A DNA stretch of 7,985 bases from Candidatus Woesearchaeota archaeon CG11_big_fil_rev_8_21_14_0_20_43_8 (GCA_002762705.1 PCVE01000055.1:1-7985); one strand, 5' to 3'; shown: positions 1 to 6,248, counted from the stretch's first letter. A program made the numbers and translations. The notes: generated by a model from the sequence alone, not told the origin.

Positions 1-2
1 TA

Positions 3-329
3 GTCCTGCTTTTGCTTGTCTCGATATCTTTCCTTCTGCTTATCGGGTCTTTCTATAAAGAGGGTGAGGAGCCAGTGTATCTTGAGGGTCCCTGGAAGAT
101 AGCGTTCATGTTCGCGATGCTCATCGGCGTTGTCGTGATATTCCTGCATGCCATCAAGACTGACGGGAAACCGTGGCTTAATTATATCTTTGACACGCTT
201 GTCAATAACTGGAATACAGAGTGGGTAGCCGGTATAGTCTTTGTGATTGTTATTATCGGTTTCATGGCCTGGGTCGTAGGCGGAAGCAATAAAAGCTCAA
301 AAGATAAGAAAAAAGATAAGAAGGATTAA
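3..329 (+). CDS. Partial multi-pass membrane protein of unknown function (5' end outside window)
   Basis: The reading frame is open to the left edge, so the true start lies upstream; the TTG at 12 is only an internal codon. About 108 residues are visible. They hold three hydrophobic stretches: one at the truncated end (VLLLLVSISFLLLIG), one around WKIAFMFAMLIGVVVIFL, and one around VAGIVFVIVIIGFMAWVVGG. A lysine-rich cytoplasmic-type tail follows. The last two helices and the short PWLNYIF segment between them resemble helices 4-5 of the next gene, and the helix order also fits the third gene. I therefore read it as the C-terminal three helices of a five-helix paralogue. The next gene starts 53 nt downstream with a strong Shine-Dalgarno, so the two may be co-transcribed. 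The function is not recognised. Confidence 0.75.
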   Translation, partial: VLLLLVSISFLLLIGSFYKEGEEPVYLEGPWKIAFMFAMLIGVVVIFLHAIKTDGKPWLNYIFDTLVNNWNTEWVAGIVFVIVIIGFMAWVVGGSNKSSKDKKKDKKD

Positions 330-370
330 AGCAAAGAAATAAATAATCAAAATCCATCATATGCTAAAAA

Positions 371-375
371 GGAGG
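371..375 (+). promoter_or_regulatory. Shine-Dalgarno GGAGG
   Basis: GGAGG sits 7 nt before the ATG at 383. It is the clearest ribosome binding site in the window and fixes the start of the second membrane protein. Confidence 0.8.
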
Positions 376-382
376 ATTCAAA

Positions 383-967
383 ATGAGATTCGACGATGTC
401 ATATTATATCTTGATCGTGTTGGTGTAGCAGATGTGCTTCTACCATTTATCCTTGTGTTCACTGTTGTCTATGCTGTGCTTTTCAAGTCCAAAGTTCTTG
501 GAAGGGAAGAGGGATTCAATAGGTTCAATATAATCCTGGCGCTAGTCATGGCTCTCGCAGTCATATTCCCGCACGTGACTGGTGTCGGGCCAGACATCGT
601 ACCTATAATCAACACAGCGCTGCCAAATATCGCGGCTGTTGCTATAGCGCTTATCATGTTCATGTTCCTTATGGGCATCTGGGGTGTCAACTGGAGCATC
701 AAGACTATCGGCTCTTTTGTCGTAGTATTGACAATGGGTGTTGTTCTTTACATCTTTGGCGCAGCAGCAGGATGGGGATGGAAGATACCTGACTGGCTCT
801 ATTTCTTAAGGAATGGCGAGACACAGGCATTGATAATTACATTGCTTGTCTTCGGTTTGATTATCGGATACATCACAAAGGATCCAGCCAATGATGATCC
901 TAACAAGAAGCTGATGAAAAGATTCGACCAAAGGTTCAATCTCTTTGGTGAAGGAAAGGAGAAGTGA
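383..967 (+). CDS. Five-helix integral membrane protein, second of three tandem paralogues
   Basis: The product has 194 residues. Hydrophobic segments lie near residues 17-35, 49-65, 81-101, 109-128 and 148-166, and a charged tail follows from about 167. There is no obvious cleavable signal peptide. Between helices 1 and 2 is a short polar loop, SKVLGREEGFNRFN. The equivalent loop in the following gene is TKIFGTNKNLHA, and the helices on either side also match, which supports common descent. The ATG at 383 is chosen because GGAGG lies 7 nt upstream. The next gene begins 21 nt after the stop, consistent with an operon. I do not recognise the family and see no catalytic motif. A structural or channel-like membrane role is possible but unsupported. 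Confidence 0.85.
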   Translation: MRFDDVILYLDRVGVADVLLPFILVFTVVYAVLFKSKVLGREEGFNRFNIILALVMALAVIFPHVTGVGPDIVPIINTALPNIAAVAIALIMFMFLMGIWGVNWSIKTIGSFVVVLTMGVVLYIFGAAAGWGWKIPDWLYFLRNGETQALIITLLVFGLIIGYITKDPANDDPNKKLMKRFDQRFNLFGEGKEK

Positions 968-988
968 TTCTTCTTTTGAAGATATAAA

Positions 989-1585
989 ATGGCGACTTTC
1001 CTCGATATAACATTGCTTGAGCAGTTCTCTTCGGTATTCGCAGTTATCTTTGTCTTCGCCGTGGTCTTCATGATATTCCAGGGTACAAAGATATTCGGCA
1101 CGAACAAGAACCTGCATGCGATTGTCGCTTTCTGTATCGCGATCTTTGTTTTGTTGTCAGCCACTGTGCGGAACATGATAATGCTCATGTCGCCTTGGTT
1201 TGTCATACTTTTCCTTGTGACTCTGTTCATACTTGTCGGAGTCAAGATGCTTGGCATATCAGACAACGACATAAGCAGCGCTATAAAATCTGATGAGCAT
1301 AAGTATGTGATCTATTTCATAGTCGCGTTCGCGATTATAATCTTAATGTACGCTCTCAGCCAGTCATTCGGACAGAATGTCGGACCATACCTTGGCGGAG
1401 ATTCATCAAGCGGCACATCCGGATCAGGGTCGAATACAACAAGCGTCAGTGGTGATGGGACGACAAACACCGGTAATTTCAATCAGAATCTCGCAGCGAC
1501 CATATTCCATCCAAAGGTCTTAGGAATGATATTTTTGCTATTGATAGCGTCGTTCACCATGCGTCTTCTCGCGAAGAAAGATTAG
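989..1585 (+). CDS. Five-helix membrane protein with Ser/Thr/Gly-rich loop, third tandem paralogue
   Basis: The product has 198 residues. Hydrophobic segments lie near 13-30, 42-60, 66-86, 105-122 and 176-193, and it ends in a short basic tail (LLAKKD). Helices 1-2 and their connecting loop (TKIFG) align with the preceding gene. The main difference is a low-complexity loop at about 136-166, rich in Ser, Thr, Gly and Asn and placed between helices 4 and 5. It has the composition of an exposed linker that could be glycosylated, but no function can be assigned from sequence. The start at 989 has only a weak GAAGA-like element upstream. The HAD hydrolase follows 9 nt after the stop, so the genes are probably co-transcribed. 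Confidence 0.85.
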   Translation: MATFLDITLLEQFSSVFAVIFVFAVVFMIFQGTKIFGTNKNLHAIVAFCIAIFVLLSATVRNMIMLMSPWFVILFLVTLFILVGVKMLGISDNDISSAIKSDEHKYVIYFIVAFAIIILMYALSQSFGQNVGPYLGGDSSSGTSGSGSNTTSVSGDGTTNTGNFNQNLAATIFHPKVLGMIFLLLIASFTMRLLAKKD

Positions 1586-1590
1586 GTGGT
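1584..1590 (+). promoter_or_regulatory. Shine-Dalgarno-like AGGTGGT for the HAD hydrolase
   Basis: AGGTGGT overlaps the stop codon of the preceding gene and lies 4 nt before the ATG at 1595. It favours that ATG over the in-frame GTG at 1586, which would sit inside the binding site. Confidence 0.6.
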
Positions 1591-1594
1591 TCTC

Positions 1595-2233
1595 ATGAAT
1601 ATCAAAGTGATAAGTTTCGATCTTGATGGCACTCTGATCGACAAAGGAAGTTTCGATGATCTATTCTGGTTCAAAGAAGTGCCCGAACTATATGCGAAGC
1701 ATCATGGCTTGGATTTTGAGTCGGCGAAGGAATATTGTGTATCAAAGTACAACGAGGTGGGACGTGATGATCCAAACTGGTTTCGTCCAGCATACTGGTT
1801 CGAACGCTTTGAGTTGCCGTTCGACCACAACAAAATCATTATGGATCTTGCGCTCGGCATCCAGATATTTCCTGAAGTGAAACCGCTTCTAAAGGAACTC
1901 ATGAAAAATCATCAGCTGATCGTCATTACGAACAACCCGACAGATTTCATGAAGCTCAAGATGCGCGCCGAAGGCCTTGACATGTATTTCGCGAAGATGT
2001 TCTCGACTGTCGATGATTTCGATTCCTGCAGGAAGCATCCGAAAGTGTTCTTGGAAGTCGCAGAGCGTATGGGGGTGCTTCCTGGTCAGATCATGCACAT
2101 CGGAGATGATTATGAGTTCGACTATCTCGCACCAAAGGAATCTGATCTGAACGCACTCTATTTGGATCGTTCAGGAAATGAAAAGAAGATCGATACGATA
2201 CATTCATTGAACGAGATTAAGAATCACTTATAA
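1595..2233 (+). CDS. HAD-superfamily hydrolase (phosphatase-like)
   Basis: The product has 212 residues, a normal length for small HAD phosphatases. The family motifs are visible in order. Motif I is DLDGT at residues 9-13, with nucleophile Asp9 and acid/base Asp11. Motif II is ITNN with Thr112. The motif III lysine is Lys147 or Lys150 in RKHPK. Motif IV is GDD at 170-172, with Asp176 nearby. A helical cap of about 70-80 residues lies between motifs I and II, as in the C1-cap HADs. Such enzymes hydrolyse phosphomonoesters in the cytoplasm through an aspartyl-phosphate intermediate and need magnesium. The substrate cannot be read from the sequence. The gene lies directly behind three membrane-protein genes. 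Its stop abuts that of the opposing methyltransferase gene. Confidence 0.88.
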   Translation: MNIKVISFDLDGTLIDKGSFDDLFWFKEVPELYAKHHGLDFESAKEYCVSKYNEVGRDDPNWFRPAYWFERFELPFDHNKIIMDLALGIQIFPEVKPLLKELMKNHQLIVITNNPTDFMKLKMRAEGLDMYFAKMFSTVDDFDSCRKHPKVFLEVAERMGVLPGQIMHIGDDYEFDYLAPKESDLNALYLDRSGNEKKIDTIHSLNEIKNHL

Positions 2234-2812
2234 TTTTTTAGAGATATAAACCCTGAACCCGCCGCTTTTAGCGATATCAGTCACATTTCCATATATTTCT
2301 TCCATCTTCTTTGAGAGCGTCTTTCCGCCTTTGTTATGTCTGGCCACGATCTGGAAGAGTCCACTTTTCTTAAGGAACCCGATGGACTCTTCTATCATCC
2401 CAAAACATACCGCTTTTCCTGCTGTCTGTGGTGGATTGAGAAGTATGGTATCAAATTCATCTTTTATCTTCTCGAATGCGTTTGACGTGAAGACTCTTGC
2501 TTTTGCTTTGTTCAGTTCAAGGTTCTTCTTCGCATATTCACAGGCACGTCTGTTGGTATCTGTCATGACTACTTCAAATCCAAGCTTAGCGAACGTGACA
2601 CCGACAGGACCCCATCCGCATCCGAGGTCGAGTATCTTCCAGCCTTTGTCGACTACTGCGTTGTCTATGAGTGTCTGCGTGCCTTTGTCGACTTGTGACA
2701 ATGAGAATGTACCACTGACAGTGACAAACTTAAATTCAAGTCCGCGCAACCGCGCGCTGAATCTTGTCTCTTTCTTCACCGAGTCCTGGTTCTCTGAAAA
2801 ATAATGTGGCAT
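2228..2812 (-). CDS. Class I SAM-dependent methyltransferase, RsmC / MJ0882-like
   Basis: The product has 194 residues and forms a single methyltransferase-small (MTS) type domain. The SAM-binding motif I is LDLGCGWG at 61-68. The acidic residue after strand 2 is Asp85 (MTDTNRRA). Motif IV is NPP at 126-128, typical of enzymes that methylate exocyclic amino groups of bases. The N-terminus (HYFSENQ) and the segment GTFSLSQVDKGT at 34-45 resemble Methanocaldococcus MJ0882 as I remember it, a single-domain relative of the bacterial rRNA guanine-N2 methyltransferases RsmC and RlmG. A nucleic-acid substrate, possibly rRNA or tRNA, is therefore likely but unproven. The gene follows the AMP-nucleosidase-like gene by 31 nt on the same strand. 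A weak TATA-like element near the end of that gene may also drive it alone. No Shine-Dalgarno is visible. Confidence 0.88.
   Translation of the reverse strand: MPHYFSENQDSVKKETRFSARLRGLEFKFVTVSGTFSLSQVDKGTQTLIDNAVVDKGWKILDLGCGWGPVGVTFAKLGFEVVMTDTNRRACEYAKKNLELNKAKARVFTSNAFEKIKDEFDTILLNPPQTAGKAVCFGMIEESIGFLKKSGLFQIVARHNKGGKTLSKKMEEIYGNVTDIAKSGGFRVYISKKL
2234..2239 (+). terminator. Possible oligo-T terminator after the HAD gene
   Basis: Six consecutive T residues directly follow the TAA stop. Archaeal transcription can end at U-rich stretches without a hairpin, so this could end the plus-strand operon. It lies inside the coding end of the opposing gene and may be coincidental. Confidence 0.3.
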
Positions 2813-2838
2813 TTTTTTTATCAGTCTGTCTTTCTTCT

Positions 2839-2846
2839 TAATATTA
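2839..2846 (-). promoter_or_regulatory. Weak TATA-like box TAATATTA before the methyltransferase gene
   Basis: The A/T-only octamer TAATATTA is centred about 30 bp before the ATG at 2812, the same spacing as the stronger boxes elsewhere in the window. It overlaps the stop codon of the upstream gene. It may permit separate, leaderless transcription of the methyltransferase gene. Confidence 0.35.
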
Positions 2847-4073
2847 TCTTTTCAAGACAACAAGTATTTTTTCTAATATCTTTTTTCGTGATGAATCATC
2901 CACTAGTTCATCTGCGAGTGTATCTCCGACAAGTGGGACATCTGATACATACCCGGCGAAGCCGAAGTCGATGTGCATCCCAGGTCCATAAAGGTGGTTC
3001 ATGTGATTGACGATCTCAAGCGCGCCTCGTGTCTCCATCTCGACGCAGATGGCATCGAGCGAAAGTGCTTTCATCACATCTGTCCGATTTTCTCTCACGA
3101 CAGAACGCACATTAAGTAGCGGTCCGCCCGAGAAGACCTGTCTTCCAAGGTCGGACTTGAAACTGTCATCATCAAGTATATTGAACATCGGATACATCAT
3201 GCCTTTTTTTATTCGGTGCAGATCATTCTGGTCGATCACGCCGTTTGGGATGATGATATCGTTTCTATTCATGCCAGTACATATCCCAGCGACTCTGCCA
3301 TACATGATTAGCTTAAGCGAGATGTCTTTTTTATCATTTTTCCTAAGTGCATGTAGCCTCTCAAGAAATTTTGTCAGTAATATACGTGCCTGGTCGCCAT
3401 ACACATATTCAAAGCCTAGCACATAACCATCATTAAGCTCCATGATCTTGTAATCCAGATATGGATTCGCAAATGATCTGACTTTTCTTTTGTCGCCGCC
3501 ATACCAAAGATCTTCGATGCCATCAAGCGGACCTACGATTATGCCTTTTAGTGCTCCCATCTCTGTTTCCTGATCTTTGAAGATAAGTTTCGCAAGATCA
3601 TATGCGTGGTTGTTGTACCAATGTTTTGTGAAAAGAACGGATTCGCACTTGCCTCGTGGGTCATCAAGTTCAAGGCTCTTGAAATCAATATGATGTCCTT
3701 TGTATTTTTCCATCGAAGAGACGCAAAGTTTTAGCCATGCATCGATCCTGTCTTCATATCTTATCCTTCGGATCTCTCCGCTGTATTGCGAGATCAATAG
3801 CCTGTCATCGATCCTGTATATTGGCTCTCTTGGATTTTTCTGTTCGACTAGTTCAGCGTCAGGATAGATGTCAAGGAGCATCAGCGGAAGATCAGGATGT
3901 CTTTTGCGGTCATATATGCGCGTGTCCAGGCGCTCTAGTTTTCCATTATGTAGCTCTATTGAATTGATAGAAAGGATATCATCTGCAGAGAATCTATCTG
4001 AGAAAAGGCAGCCTCTGGCATATCTGTCAAGCTGCTCGACTGTCATAAGGTCGCCTATATCTGTTTGTCTCAT
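2844..4073 (-). CDS. AMP-nucleosidase-like protein (purine nucleoside phosphorylase superfamily)
   Basis: With the start at 4073 the product has 409 residues. The C-terminal half carries nucleoside-phosphorylase-fold signatures: GRVAGI at 259-264, DIIIPNGVI at 272-280, the ribose-binding-type VEMET at 344-348, and VSD at 376-378, where the Asp corresponds to the catalytic acid of the superfamily. The VSDVPLVGDTL segment and the N-terminal pieces PIYRIDD (84-90) and VLFTKHWY (146-153) resemble, from memory, bacterial AMP nucleosidase (Amn). Amn splits AMP into adenine and ribose 5-phosphate; the bacterial enzyme is somewhat longer. An in-frame ATG at 4118 would add 15 residues, but the TATA box lies within that extension, so 4073 is preferred. 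The gene is divergent from the Nudix gene and probably co-transcribed with the methyltransferase gene. The superfamily is fairly secure; the exact substrate is not. Confidence 0.65.
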   Translation of the reverse strand: MRQTDIGDLMTVEQLDRYARGCLFSDRFSADDILSINSIELHNGKLERLDTRIYDRKRHPDLPLMLLDIYPDAELVEQKNPREPIYRIDDRLLISQYSGEIRRIRYEDRIDAWLKLCVSSMEKYKGHHIDFKSLELDDPRGKCESVLFTKHWYNNHAYDLAKLIFKDQETEMGALKGIIVGPLDGIEDLWYGGDKRKVRSFANPYLDYKIMELNDGYVLGFEYVYGDQARILLTKFLERLHALRKNDKKDISLKLIMYGRVAGICTGMNRNDIIIPNGVIDQNDLHRIKKGMMYPMFNILDDDSFKSDLGRQVFSGGPLLNVRSVVRENRTDVMKALSLDAICVEMETRGALEIVNHMNHLYGPGMHIDFGFAGYVSDVPLVGDTLADELVDDSSRKKILEKILVVLKR

Positions 4074-4099
4074 GATATCTGAGCAGATAGCGAACTGCT

Positions 4100-4107
4100 T
4101 TATATAA
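4100..4107 (-). promoter_or_regulatory. TATA box TTATATAA for the AMP-nucleosidase-like gene
   Basis: TTATATAA on the minus strand is centred about 30 bp before the ATG at 4073. The standard archaeal TATA-to-start distance would put transcription initiation 0-5 nt before that ATG, giving a leaderless message. This decides the start codon. Confidence 0.7.
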
Positions 4108-4269
4108 GTTCCGCACATTTACCACTTGTTGGTGTACATCCCTGAATAATTCTCCTCTTGTATCGGTTGATATATCTTTTTCGCACTGTTCAGTTTGGCG
4201 TGAGGTCGGGGGATTGCGTTGTCTTGTTCTAGGTTGTTTCTTTTGTCAGTAGTGTCTGTTTGGATAAGA

Positions 4270-4316
4270 GGTGTGAGGTTAGGGAATGGAAGATAACACG
4301 CCCCACACCTCACACC
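4270..4316. repeat. Inverted repeat with 10-bp perfect arms
   Basis: GGTGTGAGGT at 4270-4279 pairs perfectly with ACCTCACACC at 4307-4316. After a two-by-two mismatch, GGG at 4282-4284 pairs with CCC at 4302-4304, leaving a loop of 17 nt. The right arm lies in a C/A-rich stretch unlike the surrounding sequence. It sits about 60 bp upstream of the Nudix promoter and could be an operator, a structured RNA or part of a dispersed repeat. Confidence 0.6.
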
Positions 4317-4375
4317 CCATATCCCACAGCTTTGCACATAGAATATCTGCGCATCGCTAGCTCCATTATCGCCAA

Positions 4376-4384
4376 TTTTATATA
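4376..4384 (+). promoter_or_regulatory. TATA box TTTTATATA for the Nudix gene
   Basis: This strong archaeal-type box is centred 30 bp before the ATG at 4410. It predicts initiation within a few nucleotides of that ATG and supports it as the start. A second A/T-rich element, TGTATATTA, lies just downstream. Confidence 0.7.
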
Positions 4385-4409
4385 CATATACTGTATATTA
4401 CACACTATC

Positions 4410-5090
4410 ATGGCACAAAACGATGAAAAAATAGAGATAGAATCGTTTCAGAGACGATACAAGCCGCAATATCACGTCACGACAGATGCGGCCGTCTTCA
4501 CGATAAAAGATGAGGCTCTGCATGTGCTTCTCATAAAGAGAAAGAATCCTCCGTTTAAGGAATCCTATGCGCTTCCAGGCGGCTTTGTAGAAGCTGATGA
4601 GGATCTTGATAGATGCGCGGCGCGAGAGCTTGCCGAAGAGACAAATGTGAAAGATATCTATCTTGAACAGATCGGCGCGTTTGGTAATCCTTCGAGGGAT
4701 CCACGAGGCAGAGTGATAACAATCGCATACCTCGCGTTGATCGATTGGAATAAGGTCAATCTCGCAGCGGATACTGATGCGATGCGGGCGGAATGGCTGG
4801 CAGTGAAAAGGCTTCCAAAGCTTGCATTCGACCATAAAGATATCCTTGAATCTGCTTTGGATACACTTAAGGACAAGATTAAGAACACATCGATAGCTTT
4901 TCAGCTCCTGCCAAAAGAGTTCACGCTGACTGAACTGCAGAAGACGCATGAAGCAGTGCTCGGAATGCCTATAGACAAACGGAATTTCAGGAAGAAGATT
5001 CTCTCAGAGAATTTTCTGGTCGAACTCAAGAAGACGAAGATGGTTGGCGCGCACAGACCTGCGAAACTGTATCAATTCAAGGAGAAATAA
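4410..5090 (+). CDS. Nudix hydrolase with C-terminal NrtR-like winged helix
   Basis: The product has 226 residues in two domains. The Nudix domain covers about 20-155. Its box runs from Gly58 to Val80: GX5E (G58, E64), then RELAEE (72-77), with the metal-binding glutamates Glu73, Glu76 and Glu77 intact. The usual Gly near the end of the box is Asn79. The C-terminal domain at about 163-226 (LLPKEFTLTELQ, then LGMPIDKRNFRKKIL) matches the winged helix of NrtR-type regulators and related ADP-ribose pyrophosphatases. NrtR proteins usually control NAD metabolism genes and sense ADP-ribose or related ligands, and many have lost Nudix catalysis. Here the catalytic residues remain, so the protein may be an enzyme, a regulator or both. 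The start at 4410 is set by the TATA box 30 bp upstream. The gene is divergent from the AMP-nucleosidase-like gene. Confidence 0.88.
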   Translation: MAQNDEKIEIESFQRRYKPQYHVTTDAAVFTIKDEALHVLLIKRKNPPFKESYALPGGFVEADEDLDRCAARELAEETNVKDIYLEQIGAFGNPSRDPRGRVITIAYLALIDWNKVNLAADTDAMRAEWLAVKRLPKLAFDHKDILESALDTLKDKIKNTSIAFQLLPKEFTLTELQKTHEAVLGMPIDKRNFRKKILSENFLVELKKTKMVGAHRPAKLYQFKEK

Positions 5091-5097
5091 ATTCTTA

Positions 5098-5117
5098 TCA
5101 GTTACTTTTTTAACTGA
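5098..5117. repeat. Palindrome over the isomerase promoter
   Basis: TCAGTTA at 5098-5104 and TAACTGA at 5111-5117 form perfect 7-bp arms around CTTTTT. The TATA-like box of the isomerase gene lies inside it. It could be an operator that blocks the box, or a hairpin ending the Nudix transcript just after its stop codon. Confidence 0.5.
5106..5113 (+). promoter_or_regulatory. TATA-like box TTTTTTAA for the isomerase gene
   Basis: The box is centred about 28 bp before the ATG at 5138, again predicting a leaderless or near-leaderless transcript. No Shine-Dalgarno precedes this ATG. Confidence 0.55.
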
Positions 5118-5137
5118 CTTATTCCAGACATATCACC

Positions 5138-6151
5138 ATGGGAGGAATAAAAGAACGTAAAGCAGAGCACATAAGATTCTGTCTTGATGGCAGCGCCGCA
5201 TTCAGGAAAAAGACTGCTGGATTTGAAAAGATCGATCTTCTACATAATGCGCTACCAGAACTGAACGCAGCAGACATCAGCACAGCGAACACATTTTTAT
5301 CAAAACCATTCTCGATGCCAATCATGGTCGCGCCGATAACCGGTGGATTCAAGGGGGCAAAGAAAATAAACACCGACATCGCAGAGGCATGCAATGATCT
5401 TGGTATCGGCATGGCGCTTGGCAGTATCAAGGCTATGATAAAAGACAAGTCCCTAAAAGAGACATACGACATAAGGCACGCTTTAGGAGATAATCTACTT
5501 GCGACAAATTTCGGTGCAAACGATCTGAAGAACTTCGCAGCAGAGGACATCATCGCAGCGTCAGAATCACTCCAAGCAGATGTGCTTGGCATCCATCTCA
5601 ACACAGCACAGGAACTAGTGCAGCCGGAAGGCGACAGCGATTTTACAGAAGTGCTTGAAAAAATTGACAGCATATCAAGACAATACCCGATTTATGTCCG
5701 CGAAGTCTCAAGTGGTATCTCAGGTGAAGTAGCAAGACTCCTCTCAAAAACTAAAATAAAAGCCATAGACGTAGGCGGCGCAGGCGGCACAAGCTGGACC
5801 GCGATAGAATACTTAAGATCCGGAAAATCGGATGGCATATTCTGGGATTGGGGCATACCGACAGCAGAATGCATAAGACAAGTCAAATCAATCACAGAAC
5901 TTCCAATGATTGCGACAGGCGGCATACGATCTGGTCTTGACATAGCAAAAGCCATTGCCCTCGGAGCCGATATCGTAGGCATCGCAGCTCCTATTCTGCA
6001 GGCACAAAATAAGAGTGGAAAGGCGGCGATATCAGATCATCTGAAGCGATTATGTGATGAGCTCAAAAGTACTATGTTCCTGTGTGGATCCAAAGACATC
6101 GATACATTGAATAGAAGCGCTATTTTGCTTGATAATGGCCAAATAAACTAA
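5138..6151 (+). CDS. fni: Type 2 isopentenyl-diphosphate delta-isomerase (FMN-dependent), divergent
   Basis: The product has 337 residues, a normal length for the family. The enzyme interconverts IPP and DMAPP in the cytoplasm using reduced FMN and magnesium, and so supplies the starter for archaeal isoprenoid lipids. Family motifs appear in order: RKAEH at 7-11, ITGG at 67-70, HLNTAQE at 153-159, PEGD at 163-166, SGIS at 192-195, GGAGGT at 213-218, DWGIPT at 237-242, GGIRSG at 261-266, and MFLCGSKDI near 313. Several conserved positions differ from the consensus I remember: MTGG is ITGG, GSQR is GSIK (95-98), and KEVG is REVS (188-191). The His-Asn and Gln-Glu catalytic and metal-binding region is intact. 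The gene has its own promoter. No other isoprenoid gene is in the window. Confidence 0.93.
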   Translation: MGGIKERKAEHIRFCLDGSAAFRKKTAGFEKIDLLHNALPELNAADISTANTFLSKPFSMPIMVAPITGGFKGAKKINTDIAEACNDLGIGMALGSIKAMIKDKSLKETYDIRHALGDNLLATNFGANDLKNFAAEDIIAASESLQADVLGIHLNTAQELVQPEGDSDFTEVLEKIDSISRQYPIYVREVSSGISGEVARLLSKTKIKAIDVGGAGGTSWTAIEYLRSGKSDGIFWDWGIPTAECIRQVKSITELPMIATGGIRSGLDIAKAIALGADIVGIAAPILQAQNKSGKAAISDHLKRLCDELKSTMFLCGSKDIDTLNRSAILLDNGQIN

Positions 6152-6217
6152 TTACCATCGTCCAATAATAAGAAAACTATTTAACTGAATTTCTTTTATA
6201 ATCTTTCAGTAGATATA

Positions 6218-6225
6218 TTTATAAT
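6218..6225 (+). promoter_or_regulatory. TATA box TTTATAAT before the proline-rich protein gene
   Basis: The box is centred about 27 bp before the ATG at 6249. An alternative element, TTTTATAAT near 6195-6203, would leave a leader of about 25 nt containing GGGTGGG (6234-6240), a possible ribosome binding site 8 nt before the ATG. Both may be used. Confidence 0.5.
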
Positions 6226-6248
6226 AATCAGATGGGTGGGTTTTTCAA

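Larger units (their letters stand above)
4074..4409. other. Divergent intergenic region, 336 bp
   Basis: No convincing gene is seen here. It holds the minus-strand TATA box at 4100-4107, the plus-strand TATA box at 4376-4384 and a long inverted repeat at 4270-4316. The stretch 4119-4260 is T-rich with no recognisable tRNA, box C/D or riboswitch signature. An open frame continuing upstream from the Nudix gene across 4260-4409 contains the repeat and the promoter, so it is judged non-coding. Confidence 0.7.

Noticed and set aside
799..1272. Minus-strand open frames across the membrane-protein genes
   Set aside because: They run across a gene boundary of the sense strand and lack any start signal or family pattern.
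2331..2804. Plus-strand 157-residue open frame opposite the methyltransferase gene
   Set aside because: It is antisense to a gene with clear SAM-binding and NPP motifs, and its translation shows no family pattern.
4074..4118. Longer start of the AMP-nucleosidase-like gene at 4118
   Set aside because: The TATA box at 4100-4107 would then lie inside the coding sequence, and its spacing fits the ATG at 4073.
4119..4260. Search for a tRNA or box C/D RNA in the T-rich intergenic stretch
   Set aside because: No acceptor or T-arm pairing and no paired C and D boxes were found.
4119..4337. Minus-strand 72-residue open frame in the divergent region
   Set aside because: Its composition is not protein-like, it spans the inverted repeat, and it shows no start signal.
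4260..4409. Upstream in-frame extension of the Nudix protein by 50 residues from a TTG
   Set aside because: It covers the inverted repeat and the TATA box, has no Nudix-family similarity, and begins at a weak codon with no binding site.
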